Shown piece by piece: positions 13,496-25,311 of a stretch of DNA of 64,000 nt (position 1 is the first letter of the stretch; each line of letters starts with the position of its first letter). Location: the NCBI RefSeq assembly GCF_914767665.1, contig NC_059503.1:23870001-23934000 (forward strand). Direction: 5' to 3'. Made by a program: the position numbers and the translations under genes. The notes beneath the pieces are model-generated. The model did no database searches, was not told where the DNA came from, and was given only the letters and a program-made list of their open reading frames with translations. Origin of the DNA: Harmonia axyridis. Taxonomy: Eukaryota; Arthropoda; Insecta; Coleoptera; Coccinellidae.

Positions 13496-15920
13496 GCCTA
13501 CTTATCAATTTGAGTTCAAAGTGTAATTTTCCAACTTATGCTTTCAGCATTGAATATTGAGATTTACTCATTTGCCTCTGTACATAAATTTCATTAGTCA
13601 GTGTGAGTCTTTAGAAAATGATTTTTCAATTTTTCTATTCTTTAATGACATTTTTCGTCATACTCTGTGTAAACATGTAGTTACTTACAATTAATTTTAC
13701 GTGATTTTTATTGTATGAACTAATATATTCTGTTTTATGTGATTAATACAGTATTTAAACATCATGAGTGGCAAACGAATTATAATTTTAATTCTTAACT
13801 TCCTGAAATAATTTCATCATTGTTGTTCAATGATTTGAGACTGGTTTTATCGAAAAAAATGAAGTTGTTGAAGTAGAAAGAGTAATTTTAAGTAATTTTT
13901 TTGTATGAAGAGATATAACACTAAATGATATATATGGAGTTTATTACAAAATTCAAACGATACAAAATATATCTGTATTATTATAATAGTAACATGATGT
14001 TCTGAGAATCATATTTTTTTCTGTTAATTCATATCAAAGAATTAAATTGTTGCTTATAAAAAAGGAAGATGATTATTATTATCAACAAATTTGAGGAGTT
14101 TAATGTAGATATGAATAAAATTCGAAAGTTGCTTTTTGTAGATATTTGTCGAATTTTCAATTCAAGGGCAATACTTCTTCAATTATATAAAAATTACTGT
14201 TAAATAAAAAAACAAAATTCATTAGAACTGAAAATTATTTTACAAGAATTATATTTCAAATGCACCTGCAGGAAATGAATCTGTTATTTCTGCAACTATA
14301 CATTTTCATATTTTATATGAATGTATAATTGAATGGAAAATTTTAATTAATAGTTCTGTAAAATTCTTCTGTGTATATTCAACAGTACATTTTTTCAATC
14401 GGTATTGAATTTCAATTAGAAAACAAATTGTTTCAGAAGAACTCCGCCAATATTCACTCTGAAAACATTATCTTTTCCTTCAAGATCAGTGAGTAAACAT
14501 TTTAAAGAAAAAAAAATTTGAACTCTCAAGCAAAAAAGAATTAATTTTAAATTATTTTTTTTTATTTGAAAATTTGATATAATTGAAGAATATTGACATC
14601 TCAACATATTCAAAATCAAATTATATAAACCTATTCATTGATATTTTAATCCAAATAGAAATTTCTACAATAGACCCATATCTATGTTTATAGTGCTTAA
14701 AATGGTGTGATAATAATTTTATGTATGTTAAGTAAATGTTACCTTTACTTTTTGCATTATTTGAAGAGGTACTTATATAATGTTAATGAAAAAATTAAAT
14801 AAAATGCGCCAAGATTTATATTTGTTTTTTTATCAATATACATTATTAAACATTTAATCACATAATTGATATCAATAAAAGCTAATCTACATATGACGTT
14901 ATAGCTGAAGGGTTATAACAAGTAAGAATAAATATTCAAGCTTTACCAGAAATATGCGAGGTTAACAAACCCTTTCAGCTAAAGACGGTCCTGTTTGGAG
15001 CCCACAGAATTCCAATGATTTGACACGATCAGCTGATTGTTAATTAATGGCGGCTGTGGGGCAAACAAACTGTCATTCAATACGTGTTTGAGTGCTTTCA
15101 TTAAATTTCTTAATCACTTGTTGAGTGGCTAACTGTGACATCGTTACTTTTTTTCTACTCCCTCTAAAGAAAGTACCGGAATTCCTACATCTCGCCAACT
15201 ATGTAACAGCCTATTTTAAGCTTTTGACGTTTCGTAATTGTATCGCGATTTGCCACCAGTTTTTATGGAAATGATTGCGGTCGTAGAAAAACTATATTTC
15301 ATCAATCTATACCTACTGTCTCAGAAAAGTATCGACAATAAGATCCAGATCAAATCATCTCAATCGACTACAACATTGAATTATTAGAATTTTCCATCTC
15401 TCTCTAAAGATGGTAATATTTTTCATTCGTTCACATAACTTCACAAAAAAATGGAAATATTATTTTCATTGCCATAGTTAATTTCAATTAGTTTTCATTC
15501 AAGCTAAAGGATATTAAATTTAGCAATGGCATGACGTCATGGATAGCGAATCAGAGATGCCAACTCTATCCACCTTGAAAACGCACACAAACTTCTCAAA
15601 TTGAAGTTTGTATTTGTACTCTAAACAAACCTATAAAAATATTCGCTTTGGACAATAATCAAATTGCATCACTATGGTAGAACATGAAAATAATGAAATA
15701 TTTCATCCTTTTTTGGATATAATGCATTGTACCATAATTTTTAATATGAATATAAACATATAGATATACAACTCTATAATCCGTGCACTGAATTCTGAAA
15801 TCAAATTGTTTACGATGGGAAATTGTTTGTCATAACCTCTCAGACTAAAATGACGTAAATCAATGATATAATAATAAAAATGATCATTATTTAAGATATT
15901 ATAGTATTATATTTTTCATT
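13496..15920. other. Intergenic, AT-rich
   Basis: This holds the 3' untranslated region of the transporter gene, with several AATAAA-like signals, and the upstream region of NDUFAF5. I see no further exon. A few open frames of about 60-70 codons on the minus strand are AT-rich chance frames. A palindromic cAMP-response-like site is listed separately. Confidence 0.6.
15531..15540. promoter_or_regulatory. Possible CREB/ATF site
   Basis: ATGACGTCAT is a perfect palindrome containing TGACGTCA, the consensus for CREB/ATF factors. It lies about 380 bases before the NDUFAF5 start codon. A single short motif can arise by chance, so the call rests only on sequence and position. Confidence 0.3.
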
Positions 15921-18268
15921 ATGTTTTCTAAAATAATCATACCATCAAGGCCAATTATAAAGTATCGTTCTATAGTAAGATCAATATCTTTAAGTACTAC
16001 AAATTATCGAATTGCTAATGATTCAAATGCTGTATATATTTTTGATCGATATACTAAGTCTCTTCAACGAGAAAGAGCGTCAGCAGCTCAAGATGTGAAC
16101 CTGTATGACTATTTGAAAGATGAAGTAGGTTACCGGATTGCAGATAGAGTTTTTGATATCAAGAGAAAATTCACATTGGCAGCCGATATAGGTATTCTAA
16201 CACTGGTATATATTATTAATTACAATGAAAAACATATTCTTTTGTGTATGCAAATTCTCCTTGCTGGACAATTCAATGGAAGTGTAAACAAAATAGAGAG
16301 AATTTATTAAAAATAGATCATCAACACTTCTAACAAAAAATCCAAGATTGTTCATTTCAAATAATGTATTTGATAATTATTTCTTACCTATAATCATCTA
16401 CTCTCGGTTTGTCTAAGAAAAAACTTCGATTTCTGGTTAAAAGAAGAATTAGTAATCATAATCTAAAATTGAATGAACATTTTCAGGATGTGGTAGAGGA
16501 TATGTATCTAAACATTTGTCAAAAGACTCGATAGATCAATTAATACTTTGTGATGTTAGCAAATCAAACTTGGAAGCATCCTCAGCAATGGTTGAAAAGG
16601 ACATAAGAGTTGAAACAAAAATTTTGGATGAAGAAAATATTGAGGTACAATTGAAATCAACGAAATAGAATAGATTATTTTCATTATGTTTATAGTTTGA
16701 ACCAAATTCATTAGACCTAGTGGTCTCCAGTTTAGCACTACATTGGGTGAACGATCTACCCAAGGCGTTTAAGCAAATTCTGAATGCTCTAAGAGAAGAT
16801 GGAGTATTTTTGGCTTCTGTTTTTGGAGGTGATACCCTTTATGAACTCCGGTCATCTCTTCAGTTAGCAGAACAAGAAAGGCAAGGGGGAATTTCACCTC
16901 ATATTTCACCCTTCACAGAAGTGAGAGATATAGGATCTCTTTTAACAAATGCTGGTTTTTCTATGCTAACCATTGACACAGACGAGATAATTGTTAATTA
17001 TCCATCTATGTTTGAGCTGATGTGGGATTTGAAAGGTATGATATATTTTTAATATAAAAGCGTTGAAATATTCATATATCAAGTATAAGTATATAATACT
17101 TCAGTTATATATATAACAAGCGTTCATTAAAATTCGTAGTCAATAGTGCTGTGGAAAAATTAGTGTGGATTTTCAGTGATTACAAGTAGCTTAGCTAGTA
17201 CCATATCACTAGCATTTGTTCACATACTTCGAATCTGGGAACAACATATGGTACAAGCTAGGCACTACTTGTAATCACAGAAAATCAACTTCTGCTGTGG
17301 AGAAATTAGAGTGGATTTTCTGTGATTACAAGTAGCGCTTAGCTTGTACTATAAATACTAATATTTGTTTACATACTTTGAACAAGCTAAGCGCTACTTG
17401 CAATCACAGAAAATCATCTCTAATTTCTCCACAGCACTCTTGACCACGAATTTAATTGAATGCTGTTATATGCTGATAAATATGTTTGAAGATTCAGTTT
17501 CCATTTATTGAATATCTTATCCAAAAAGTGTTAAATATTATAGTGAATATCAGTTTTAGAATTTACAGTTCTTATGTGAGTTAATTCATAACCAATAGGT
17601 GGTATCCTGAAATATCTTTTGTTTTATTTGAACATTTCAGATGCGAGCTTATATTCACTCGTAATCTCATACTGTTATAAATTGACAGTATGAATTTGTA
17701 TGGGGTTGTATACAATATATTTAATGTTTGATTATTTGTTGAGGTTTTAACTAATGATCTTAGTAGTTGATAAGACAAAGTTAATAAATAAACACTGAAA
17801 ATTCCTTCTTAGACACACCACTCATTTTTCATCCAACAATAAATTATATTATGCTCATTTTAGCAATCTCATAATATTTGATACTAAGCTGTTACATATT
17901 TTCTCTCTTTATAGGCATGGCCGAAAGCAACGCTGCTTTCAATCGATCTATACGTTTGAATCGTGATGTGCAGTTTGCAGCTGCTGCTATTTATAAAGAA
18001 CTGTACCGTAAAGTTGATAAGGAATCGGGAGATGTAATTGTCCCTGCAACTTTTCAGGTAATAACAGAGATTAGAAATGTCCCATCTTGAAATCTTTTCC
18101 ACATTGATAGTTTTTCTTCAGGTGATTAATATGCTTGGTTGGAAACCTCACTCTTCACAACCTAAACCAATGCAAAGAGGTACAGCTAATACATCTCTCA
18201 AAGATTTGTATAAATTAGATGAAATCATCAAAGAGGTGAAAACAGTTGACCATGATGATAAGAAATAA
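15921..18268 (+). CDS. NDUFAF5: NDUFAF5, complex I assembly methyltransferase-like hydroxylase
   Basis: Five exons: 15921-16191, 16487-16644, 16696-17035, 17915-18057, 18122-18268; 352 residues, close to the human length. The first 30 or so residues are basic and hydroxylated, without acids, as in a mitochondrial targeting peptide. Then come [31 protein letters not shown] and the SAM-binding loop ADIGCGRGYV, which is split by intron 1. [12 protein letters not shown] and [20 protein letters not shown] follow, all typical of the family. In human cells NDUFAF5 hydroxylates an arginine of subunit NDUFS7 early in complex I assembly in the matrix. The gene converges on UQCC1, with only 147 bases between the stop codons. 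Intron 3 carries two foldback units. The start is the first ATG of the exon and yields a plausible targeting peptide. Confidence 0.95.
17149..17436. repeat. Two adjacent foldback units in NDUFAF5 intron 3
   Basis: The second unit (about 17293-17436) has arms of roughly 54 bases with two or three mismatches, starting GCTGTGGAGAAATTAGAG and closing with its complement. The first unit (about 17149-17285) has the same outer sequence and a more diverged hairpin. Each resembles a miniature inverted-repeat element; the pair may come from tandem duplication or from insertion of one next to the other. No target duplication is obvious. Confidence 0.75.
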
Positions 18269-18415
18269 ATATATTAATTGTTATCAAATACTTGTTTTCT
18301 AATTCAATTATGTTTTAAAATTATCAGAATTATTTTGGTCTTCAGGTTATTCAAATAAAACTCTGAAAGTCACATTTCAATTACTTTCATTTATATCATT
18401 TTGAAATGGTGAATT

Positions 18416-20073
18416 TTAAGTATTGATTGAACACCACTTTATATTCTTAGGATCATACAGTTCCTCATCACTTAGTTTTTCCAATACTCGCATCTGAAAA
18501 TCAACAAATAGTAATGCAAAATTATCAAAAAATGTTATTATCAACAACATTAATATTATTTATCATGCTTAGCCTATAAGGAAAAAAATGTTCATGAGTT
18601 TGGCTCCTTAAATATATTTTTCTCACTATATTCAACAAAAATTCAGCTAAATATGTAGAATAGGTGCATGACCTTGAAACCCTCGAATCTGCTACGTCAA
18701 AATGGCAGCCACATTGCCAGATCGAAAAATGAATCAGGATTTAAAATAATGCAAATGGTATAATAAGAAAAATTCCACCAATTCCCCCCAGTGGTCGGGA
18801 CATTTATAATGATAGGTTACCTAAATAATTGAATATTCTGATTAGGAATGCGACTATTAATGCTACAACAAAATTCATTCTAGAAGCCAAGATGTTTACG
18901 GAAATGCACTGACAGAACTTCAAATGGAAAAACACATTTTATATCAAAATGATAATTGATTTTCGTATGTAATTTTCTAAATTAAATTTAATTATGGATC
19001 TTTTTTGTGAATAATATGGTGTGCTTGTAAGTGTTAGCAGAAGTTATGGTTTTCTTTGCTCAGTTCTTTCCTTCAGAAGCTCTGTGAACTAAGCAAGTAA
19101 GTTATCATTCAAATAAATTTTCTGAAATAAATGTTTCTTTCTGTTTGAGAAGTTTATTGGAAACTGGGAGCAAAATTTAAAATCTTTCATAAAAGGAATT
19201 TATCTTGATAACTTAAAGATGGAAATATGCAAAAAATATTAAATATAATACTCACATTTTTCCTAACATACTTTACAAGTTTTTCAATGTGTACCATATC
19301 AACCATATCAGATTGTTGATAAAATCTTCTCCATAATGCACCTGCCAAAACAATATCATCTGCTAGATGACCTTCATCATATGCAATGTAAGAAGCCTGA
19401 AGTTGTTCTGATAATTCTACAATTTTTGATCTTATATCAATAGGGTTGCCTTTCTAGAAAAAATGTCAATCAAAACAATGAATACTGATTTCAGATTAGA
19501 TACTCACAGACCCAAGTTTCTTTACTCTTTCAAGTACATCAGCCCATAATGCTTCTACAAGAGTATTTCTTATCACTCTACCATCTTTACCTTCAGCCAT
19601 TGCTCGTGCTGACAACATCCACAAATGGAGTTCTGTTACTACAAACCATGAGTAAAAAGTGTCTGGCATATCTAATTCTTCAAAGAATTCTATATAATCA
19701 AAATTATCGACTAATGATTCGAAATGATTATAAGTTATAGCTTTCAATTTCTACAAAAGTAGGAGTTTAAAATTATATTTGCTGCATTATAGATTTCATA
19801 CTGTTTTGTTAAATTCTAAAGAGGGTATCCTTGTTAGAAATTTTTTAAGAAATCCTACATCCATTAATGCCATCGATCTTGTAGAAAACTGAGGTATTTT
19901 TTTGTTGTGAATTGATAACACATTATGTTTATTGGGATAGAGTGATTGTGAATGAATAGCCGTTGATATTTCCTTCTGAAACTAATTAGTGTTCTAAAAG
20001 AATCATAATATTATGTCATCATTCTTACAGGAATTCGTTGAGGAATACGTAATAACTTCTGTATATTAATCAT
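18416..20073 (-). CDS. UQCC1: UQCC1, ubiquinol-cytochrome c reductase assembly factor
   Basis: Five exons on the minus strand in coding order: 20073-20029, 19975-19802, 19750-19508, 19453-19256, 18493-18416; every intron is phase 0 and the product has 245 residues. The centre belongs to the ubiquinol-cytochrome c chaperone family (yeast Cbp3): DTFYSWFVVTELHLWMLSAR, then EGKDGRVIRNTLVEALWADV. The N-terminus is basic and lacks acids over the first 15 residues, as expected for mitochondrial import. The human protein works with UQCC2 in synthesis and stabilisation of cytochrome b, the first step of complex III assembly. Human UQCC1 is longer, mostly at the N-terminus. The 762-base intron 4 contains a repeat also found at 25420-25690. 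The start is the only ATG that joins in phase to exon 2. Confidence 0.9.
18890..19170 (+). repeat. Dispersed repeat, copy 1 (UQCC1 intron 4)
   Basis: This segment resembles 25420-25690 in the same orientation. Shared landmarks are GACAGAACTTCAAAT, TGATAATTGATT, GGTTTTCTTTGCT and TCAAATAAATTTTCTGAAAT. It lies inside an intron of UQCC1, while the second copy lies inside an intron of the proposed snoRNA host gene. No coding capacity is recognised. Confidence 0.65.
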
Positions 20074-21192
20074 CTTTGAAATAATTATTTGAAAACAGAC
20101 AATTAACGTGATTTAAACATTTATTATACAAGATATTCCTATTAGATTTTGTTAAAAATATTGTTTAAAATCAACACAAGAATCTATGATCATGAATATA
20201 TGAGGTTAGTTATCCTTCAGTTTTGAAGTTTCAGTATAGAATAACTATCTATAGTTTATTTTATATTCTATGGTTGAGTAGCAAACTATCAATTTTCTGA
20301 ACTACTGCTGTATCATTTTCCATACAACAAACGATAGTTATTTATCTCATAAATAAATCATCTACTAATAAAATGGGTTAAAGCAAGTTACTCTTATATT
20401 TAGAATCATTTTGTCATTGGTTTTATCTTCAAGTAATATTAAGTATATTCAAGGTATAAAAAAATACCATTCTAGATGATAATAGATTATAGGCAACACA
20501 TATTACTTCATTAAAAATCAATATAATAAGTCTATAGAGATCAAAGATACTATATCTATGATAAAGATATGAGATGACATGAAACAGAATATCGAATAGG
20601 ATTCAGACAGGCTTTACAGTTATTCATCTATTACATGAATATAATTTGAGGTCCGAGTCAGGGCCGATCCCAGGCATGTTTAGGGGTTTTTAGGTCGTAA
20701 ATTTTATTTCGACAATGTATTTCTCCATACTTGTCGGACTTTTTCAACAACGAATAGTGTTCCTCGTTATCTACAGTTTGAAAAGATTTTCTAGAATGTT
20801 TTTTGTCTGTCATCCTACACACGACATAGAAAAGTTAACAAAAAGTAAAAAACTTGTCTTATCTGGAAACACCCATTATGACCAAAATGGATTTCATTTT
20901 ACATTTCAGTTGATGACTTTGCACGACTTTTATTGATTATAATACTCATTTTTGTGAACAAAAATAATCATAATTGGTTCCTTCAGAACTTTCAGATCCG
21001 CTAAGCCACACAACCCTTGGAGTCGGGCCGGCTCTGGTAAAAACTAAAATCTATCAATTCAGCCTGCATGAGGGTAGATAGTTTTGCGCAAGATTATTTA
21101 TTGGCGCCAGACTATCCGACTCCTTTCCATTATATTTATTTTTGTGGAACTATTCGATTTTGTGAAAGCTTCTTTTATTCTGAAATTTTCAA
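20074..21192. other. Intergenic between UQCC1 and the Dpr-like gene
   Basis: The two genes diverge, so this holds both promoters. It includes a possible eroded hAT-type element at about 20649-21036: the left end reads CAGGGCCGATCCCAGG and the right end, read inwards, CAGAGCCGGCCCGACTCC. No 8-base target duplication remains, so that call is weak. I see nothing else. Confidence 0.4.
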
Positions 21193-23303
21193 ATGATGCA
21201 ATTGCTGTTTCTACTTTTTTATATTAGTAACTTTTTAAATCCAATCAATTGCAATAGTGATAGGAGAACAACAATTGATGGTGAGTACATGGAATATAAG
21301 TAGGTAAGCAGTATCATTGAATTATTATATACTAACAATTTTGAATGAAATGTAATATATTAAGTTTGAACTTTTACTGGGCTTAAAAATCATGATATTC
21401 TTATTACATTTTAAAAATGTAAGCATAATAAGTTCAATTTTTCCCAAATCACATATTATAATATGTAAAAAATCACAATGTTATCGCGAGATTGAGCGCT
21501 TGCATGATCATTTATTTATGCAATGGCGAAGAAAAAGAGTGTTTTGTTTGATGAAAGGAACCTATATAGTTGAATTCAATGTGTGTAAGTATTATTTTTT
21601 TATTTTGCACATTTTGTATGAGGTTTTTCTTTTGAGTCATTAATTTTTTACTGATCGATTTTTGTAGACATTGCGTCTAAAATCTACTTTTTCTTGGGTT
21701 ACAACTTCAATTTTTATCGCGCTTTCTACCATTTCATGCAGATAATTTGCTTTGAATATTATGGTGGTCTCTGGAGTACGCACAATTCGAAGGTATCATT
21801 ATTAATTAATCTTTCCAAATTAAACTACATATGCTTACATTTTTATACGACCGACGTAGCACTTGATTCTACACTGAGCTACCTATCGCGTTATTCATTA
21901 TTTTTTTTCACTTACGAGGGAAAAATACAAAATCTCTTGCTAGGAAATATTTAGAACAACTTACTTCTTTCTACAAAAAATACACATATGACGTTTACTT
22001 AGACTAGGACTTTCACGCTGAATTTTTAGGAGCAACTGACGAGGAACATCTATTTTTTTAGTAAAAGAAGAACACCAGTACTTTAATTGCTAAATGAACC
22101 ATTTATTATCTACAATCAAAACCACCTGTCCATTTAATTCTGCAATTTGTTTCAGATAGTCAATTTACTACTGCGAGAAATAATTTGAAAATAAATGAAA
22201 CGAAAACATCGTATGAATATAAATCTAACAATAGATTCAAAAGAGCAAATTATGAAAACTACACCGAAAAAGTAGTACAAATGGGAGACGAGGCCCATTT
22301 TCCATGTTATATTGAAAAAGAAAACACAACAGTGAGTCCTGATAATAATTAAAAAAAAAGATTTCGTTTTTTTTTTGTTAATAAGGTATGGACTCATATC
22401 GAATTATAATTGGTAGGTATTATGGGTTAAAGTGGATAAGAATACGAACAATGAGCTCAATATTACAGTGAATTATACGACAGTCCATTTGGATAAACGC
22501 TTCAAACAAATGAAACAAAATGGATCAAAGGTAAATATAAATATGGCAATTACCTTTTTGGGCGATACAGTTAAATATTCATCTCTATCAAAATACTTCT
22601 TCCAGAATTGGCAGCTTTCAATAAAATTTACACAAAAAACTGATGAGGGACTCTACCTTTGCAAATCAACATCGAATCCTGTTACCAAAATGTATTATGA
22701 ACTCATATTGATTGGTAAGTAAGCAAAGGATTCACCATTTTCTCGATCATTAAATTATAGAGATGCAACACCCCTAGAATTTGAGAAGTTTGATTTCAAT
22801 ACGGCAAAGCTAGTAATATATTTGCCTTCAAAGAAATTTTTTTGTTTTTCAGAAGCTATTGCTCGTATACTGGACACAGATGAAAAAGAGACCGGAATAA
22901 TAAGAGTAAAATTGTTTTCACCATTACGATTGAGCTGTGTTCTGTATAATTCTATAAGTCCACCATTATATATATTTTGGTATCACTACGACACCATGAT
23001 AAATTATGATTTAGAAGATAACGCATCTGTACGTCATGGACGTCAAGGGAGCGAACTCATATTTCCAAAAACAGAAGCAAGACACCAAGGAAACTATTCA
23101 TGTGTTCCATCGAATGCTAGACAAGCTAGTATTGTAGTCGACGTACATGGTACTTTCAATTATTTTCGCACACTAAAATGATTCTTATACAAACTTTTGC
23201 AGGTGAAATTAAGAAAGCAACATCAATAGGAAGAAAAATCTCAGTCTTTAGAGAAATGATTCTATCAATATATATTTATAATTTGTTCAATTTTCTCTAT
23301 TAG
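21193..23303 (+). CDS. Dpr-like two-immunoglobulin cell-surface protein
   Basis: Six exons: 21193-21280, 22156-22331, 22417-22530, 22606-22714, 22853-23149, 23203-23303; 294 residues. The first exon encodes a short signal peptide. The first Ig domain has its cysteines in FPCYIE and LYLCKS, the core tryptophan in VLWVKV, and the strand pattern WQLSIKFTQKTDEGLYLC. The second Ig domain has LSCVL, YIFWYHYD and GNYSCVPSN. These motifs are those of insect Dpr (defective proboscis extension response) proteins, which bind DIP partners at synapses. The last exon ends in a hydrophobic stretch after a basic segment, which could be a membrane or GPI anchor signal. The first Ig domain is more diverged than usual and the gene is unusually compact for a dpr. 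The exact paralogue cannot be named. Confidence 0.85.
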
Positions 23304-23724
23304 TAGTAACACTGATCTTGATTCAGAGAAGGAAGATTATGCTTATCAAGTTACTATAATAAGGTGGCAACTTATTAAATGAGGTTGCTCAGTGTCCAAT
23401 TGTGCCAATATAAACAAAAGTAATGTACAGGTTTATAGAAATTAACCAGATCACCATTTTACTATAAGAAATATATGCAGTTCATTCGAAATGGGACCGA
23501 TATTTTCTTAAAATAAAGGATATGTACATATTTGCTAAAATATGCTTTCCCAAAATAGGTTCAACAGAGATAAAAAAAATCTATGATTTAATAACCATTT
23601 ATTAATAATTCAATACAATTAAATTTATTTTAGATTATTTAACATCATAAACCACCTGAAACATATTTTAAATCTTAGCTATCCTAATGAAAATTAAATT
23701 ATAGTTTATTGTAAATTTAGAAAA

Positions 23725-23790
23725 TCAGTTAGGAGCGAAAGACAAAAAAGGTTGAAATCACTTTGATCATTTGAACTATGAATTCATCAT
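23725..23790 (-). ncRNA. Box C/D snoRNA, tandem copy 1 (last transcribed)
   Basis: C box ATGATGA and D box CTGA, 66 nt. The guide GTCTTTCGCTCCTAA is kept, while the middle of the RNA is the most diverged of the eight. The D box ends 69 bases before the acceptor of the terminal exon at 23655. Confidence 0.7.
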
Positions 23791-23951
23791 TCAAGATCTT
23801 AATAATTTTAAAAATAACTGAAAATTATACCACTTACCAAACATGATGTCATTTTTACTAGATATTCTTTATTTAAGTGCTCTGAAATTAAAATAATCTC
23901 GTTAATTCGAATAACAATTGTGAACTGAAAGAAAAGTATATTCAAATATAT

Positions 23952-24016
23952 TCAGTTAGGAGCGAAAGACAAGAATAGTGTAATCATGTATGTCATCTGA
24001 ACTATGAATTCATCAT
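23952..24016 (-). ncRNA. Box C/D snoRNA, tandem copy 2
   Basis: C box ATGATGA and D box CTGA, 65 nt, with the invariant guide. The D box ends 70 bases before the acceptor of exon 23838-23881. Confidence 0.75.
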
Positions 24017-24178
24017 TTAAGAATTTGGATAATTTCAAAAATAACTTAAATTATACTACTCACCAAATATGATACCATTTTCTTCATACATGCGCTAACT
24101 ATGTGCTCTGAAAATAAAAATAATCTTGTTAATTCCAATAACAATTGTGTACTCAAAGAAAAATATATTCAAAAATAT

Positions 24179-24244
24179 TCAGTTAGGAGCGAAAGACAAA
24201 AAGTAGTGTAATCATTTAAGTCATCTGAACTATGAATTCATCAT
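24179..24244 (-). ncRNA. Box C/D snoRNA, tandem copy 3
   Basis: C box ATGATGA and D box CTGA, 66 nt, with the invariant guide. The D box ends 71 bases before the acceptor of exon 24064-24107. Confidence 0.75.
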
Positions 24245-24404
24245 TAAGAATTTGAATAATTTCAAAAATAACTTAAATTATACTACTCACCAAATATGAT
24301 ACCATTTTCTTCATACATTCACTAACTATATGCTCTGAAAATAAAAATAATCTTGTTAATTCCAATAACAATTGTGTACTGAAAGAAACATATATAAAAA
24401 AATA

Positions 24405-24469
24405 TCAGTTAGGAGCGAAAGACAAAAATAGTGTAATCATTTATGTCATCTGAACTATGAATTCATCAT
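24405..24469 (-). ncRNA. Box C/D snoRNA, tandem copy 4
   Basis: C box ATGATGA and D box CTGA, 65 nt, with the invariant guide. The D box ends 70 bases before the acceptor of exon 24291-24334. An internal ATGATTA may serve as a weak C' box. Confidence 0.75.
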
Positions 24470-24627
24470 TAAGAATTTGGATAATTTCAAAAATAACTTA
24501 ATATACTACTCACCAAATATGATACCATTTTCTTCATACAGTCACTAACTATGTGCTCTGAAAATAAAAATTATCTTGTTAATTCCAATAACAATTGTGT
24601 ACTGAAAGAAACATATATTAAAAAATA

Positions 24628-24692
24628 TCAGTTAGGAGCGAAAGACAAAAATAGTGTAATCATTTATGTCATCTGAACTATGAATTCATCAT
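24628..24692 (-). ncRNA. Box C/D snoRNA, tandem copy 5
   Basis: C box ATGATGA and D box CTGA, 65 nt, with the invariant guide. The D box ends 70 bases before the acceptor of exon 24514-24557. Confidence 0.75.
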
Positions 24693-24853
24693 TCAAGAAT
24701 TTGGTTAATTTCAAAAATAACTTGAATTATACCACTTACCAAATATTATATAATTTTCTCAATACATTCGCTATTCAAGTACTCTGAAAATAAAATAATC
24801 TCGTCAAAACCAATAACAATGGTGTACTCAAAGAAAAATATATTCAAAAATAT

Positions 24854-24919
24854 TCAGTTAGGAGCGAAAGACGAAAAATAGTGTAATCATTTATGTCATC
24901 TGAACTATGAATTCATCAT
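24854..24919 (-). ncRNA. Box C/D snoRNA, tandem copy 6
   Basis: C box ATGATGA and D box CTGA, 66 nt, with the invariant guide. The D box ends 70 bases before the acceptor of exon 24740-24783. Confidence 0.75.
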
Positions 24920-25085
24920 TAAGAAGTTGGATAATTTCAAAAATAACGAAAACTAAACCACTCACCAAATATGATACTAACTTCTCGATACATGCTCCAT
25001 CGAAGTGAAGTGGTCTGAAAATGAAATGATATCATGAAATTCATTAACAATTAACTTATGAAAGATGAATATATTTCAAAAATAT

Positions 25086-25150
25086 TCAGTTAGGAGCGAA
25101 AGACAAAAAAAGTGTAATCATTTATGTCATCTGAACTATGAATTCATCAT
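25086..25150 (-). ncRNA. Box C/D snoRNA, tandem copy 7
   Basis: C box ATGATGA and D box CTGA, 65 nt, with the invariant guide GTCTTTCGCTCCTAA. The D box ends 71 bases before the acceptor of the 49-nt exon 24966-25014. Confidence 0.75.
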
Positions 25151-25311
25151 TTAAGAATGTGAATAATCACTAAAATGATTGAAATTATATCACTTACCAA
25201 ATTTGATATCATTTTTCCAATAAAATTTTTATCAGAGTACCCTGAAAATGAAATATTATTATGAATTTCAATGAACATTTTGAACTGAAAGAGAATTGTA
25301 TTAATAAATAT

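Noticed and set aside
20649..21036. Firm hAT element call
   Set aside because: The ends resemble hAT ends but match only in part and no 8-base duplication is left; mentioned only as a weak possibility.
21392..21954. Two open frames in intron 1 of the Dpr-like gene
   Set aside because: AT-rich sequence without motifs; the splice phases of exons 1 and 2 join correctly without them.
23838..25241. Mutually exclusive protein exon array (Dscam-style)
   Set aside because: Two of the seven copies have stops in the only shared open frame, one differs in length, and there is no coding exon next to the array to which they could be joined.
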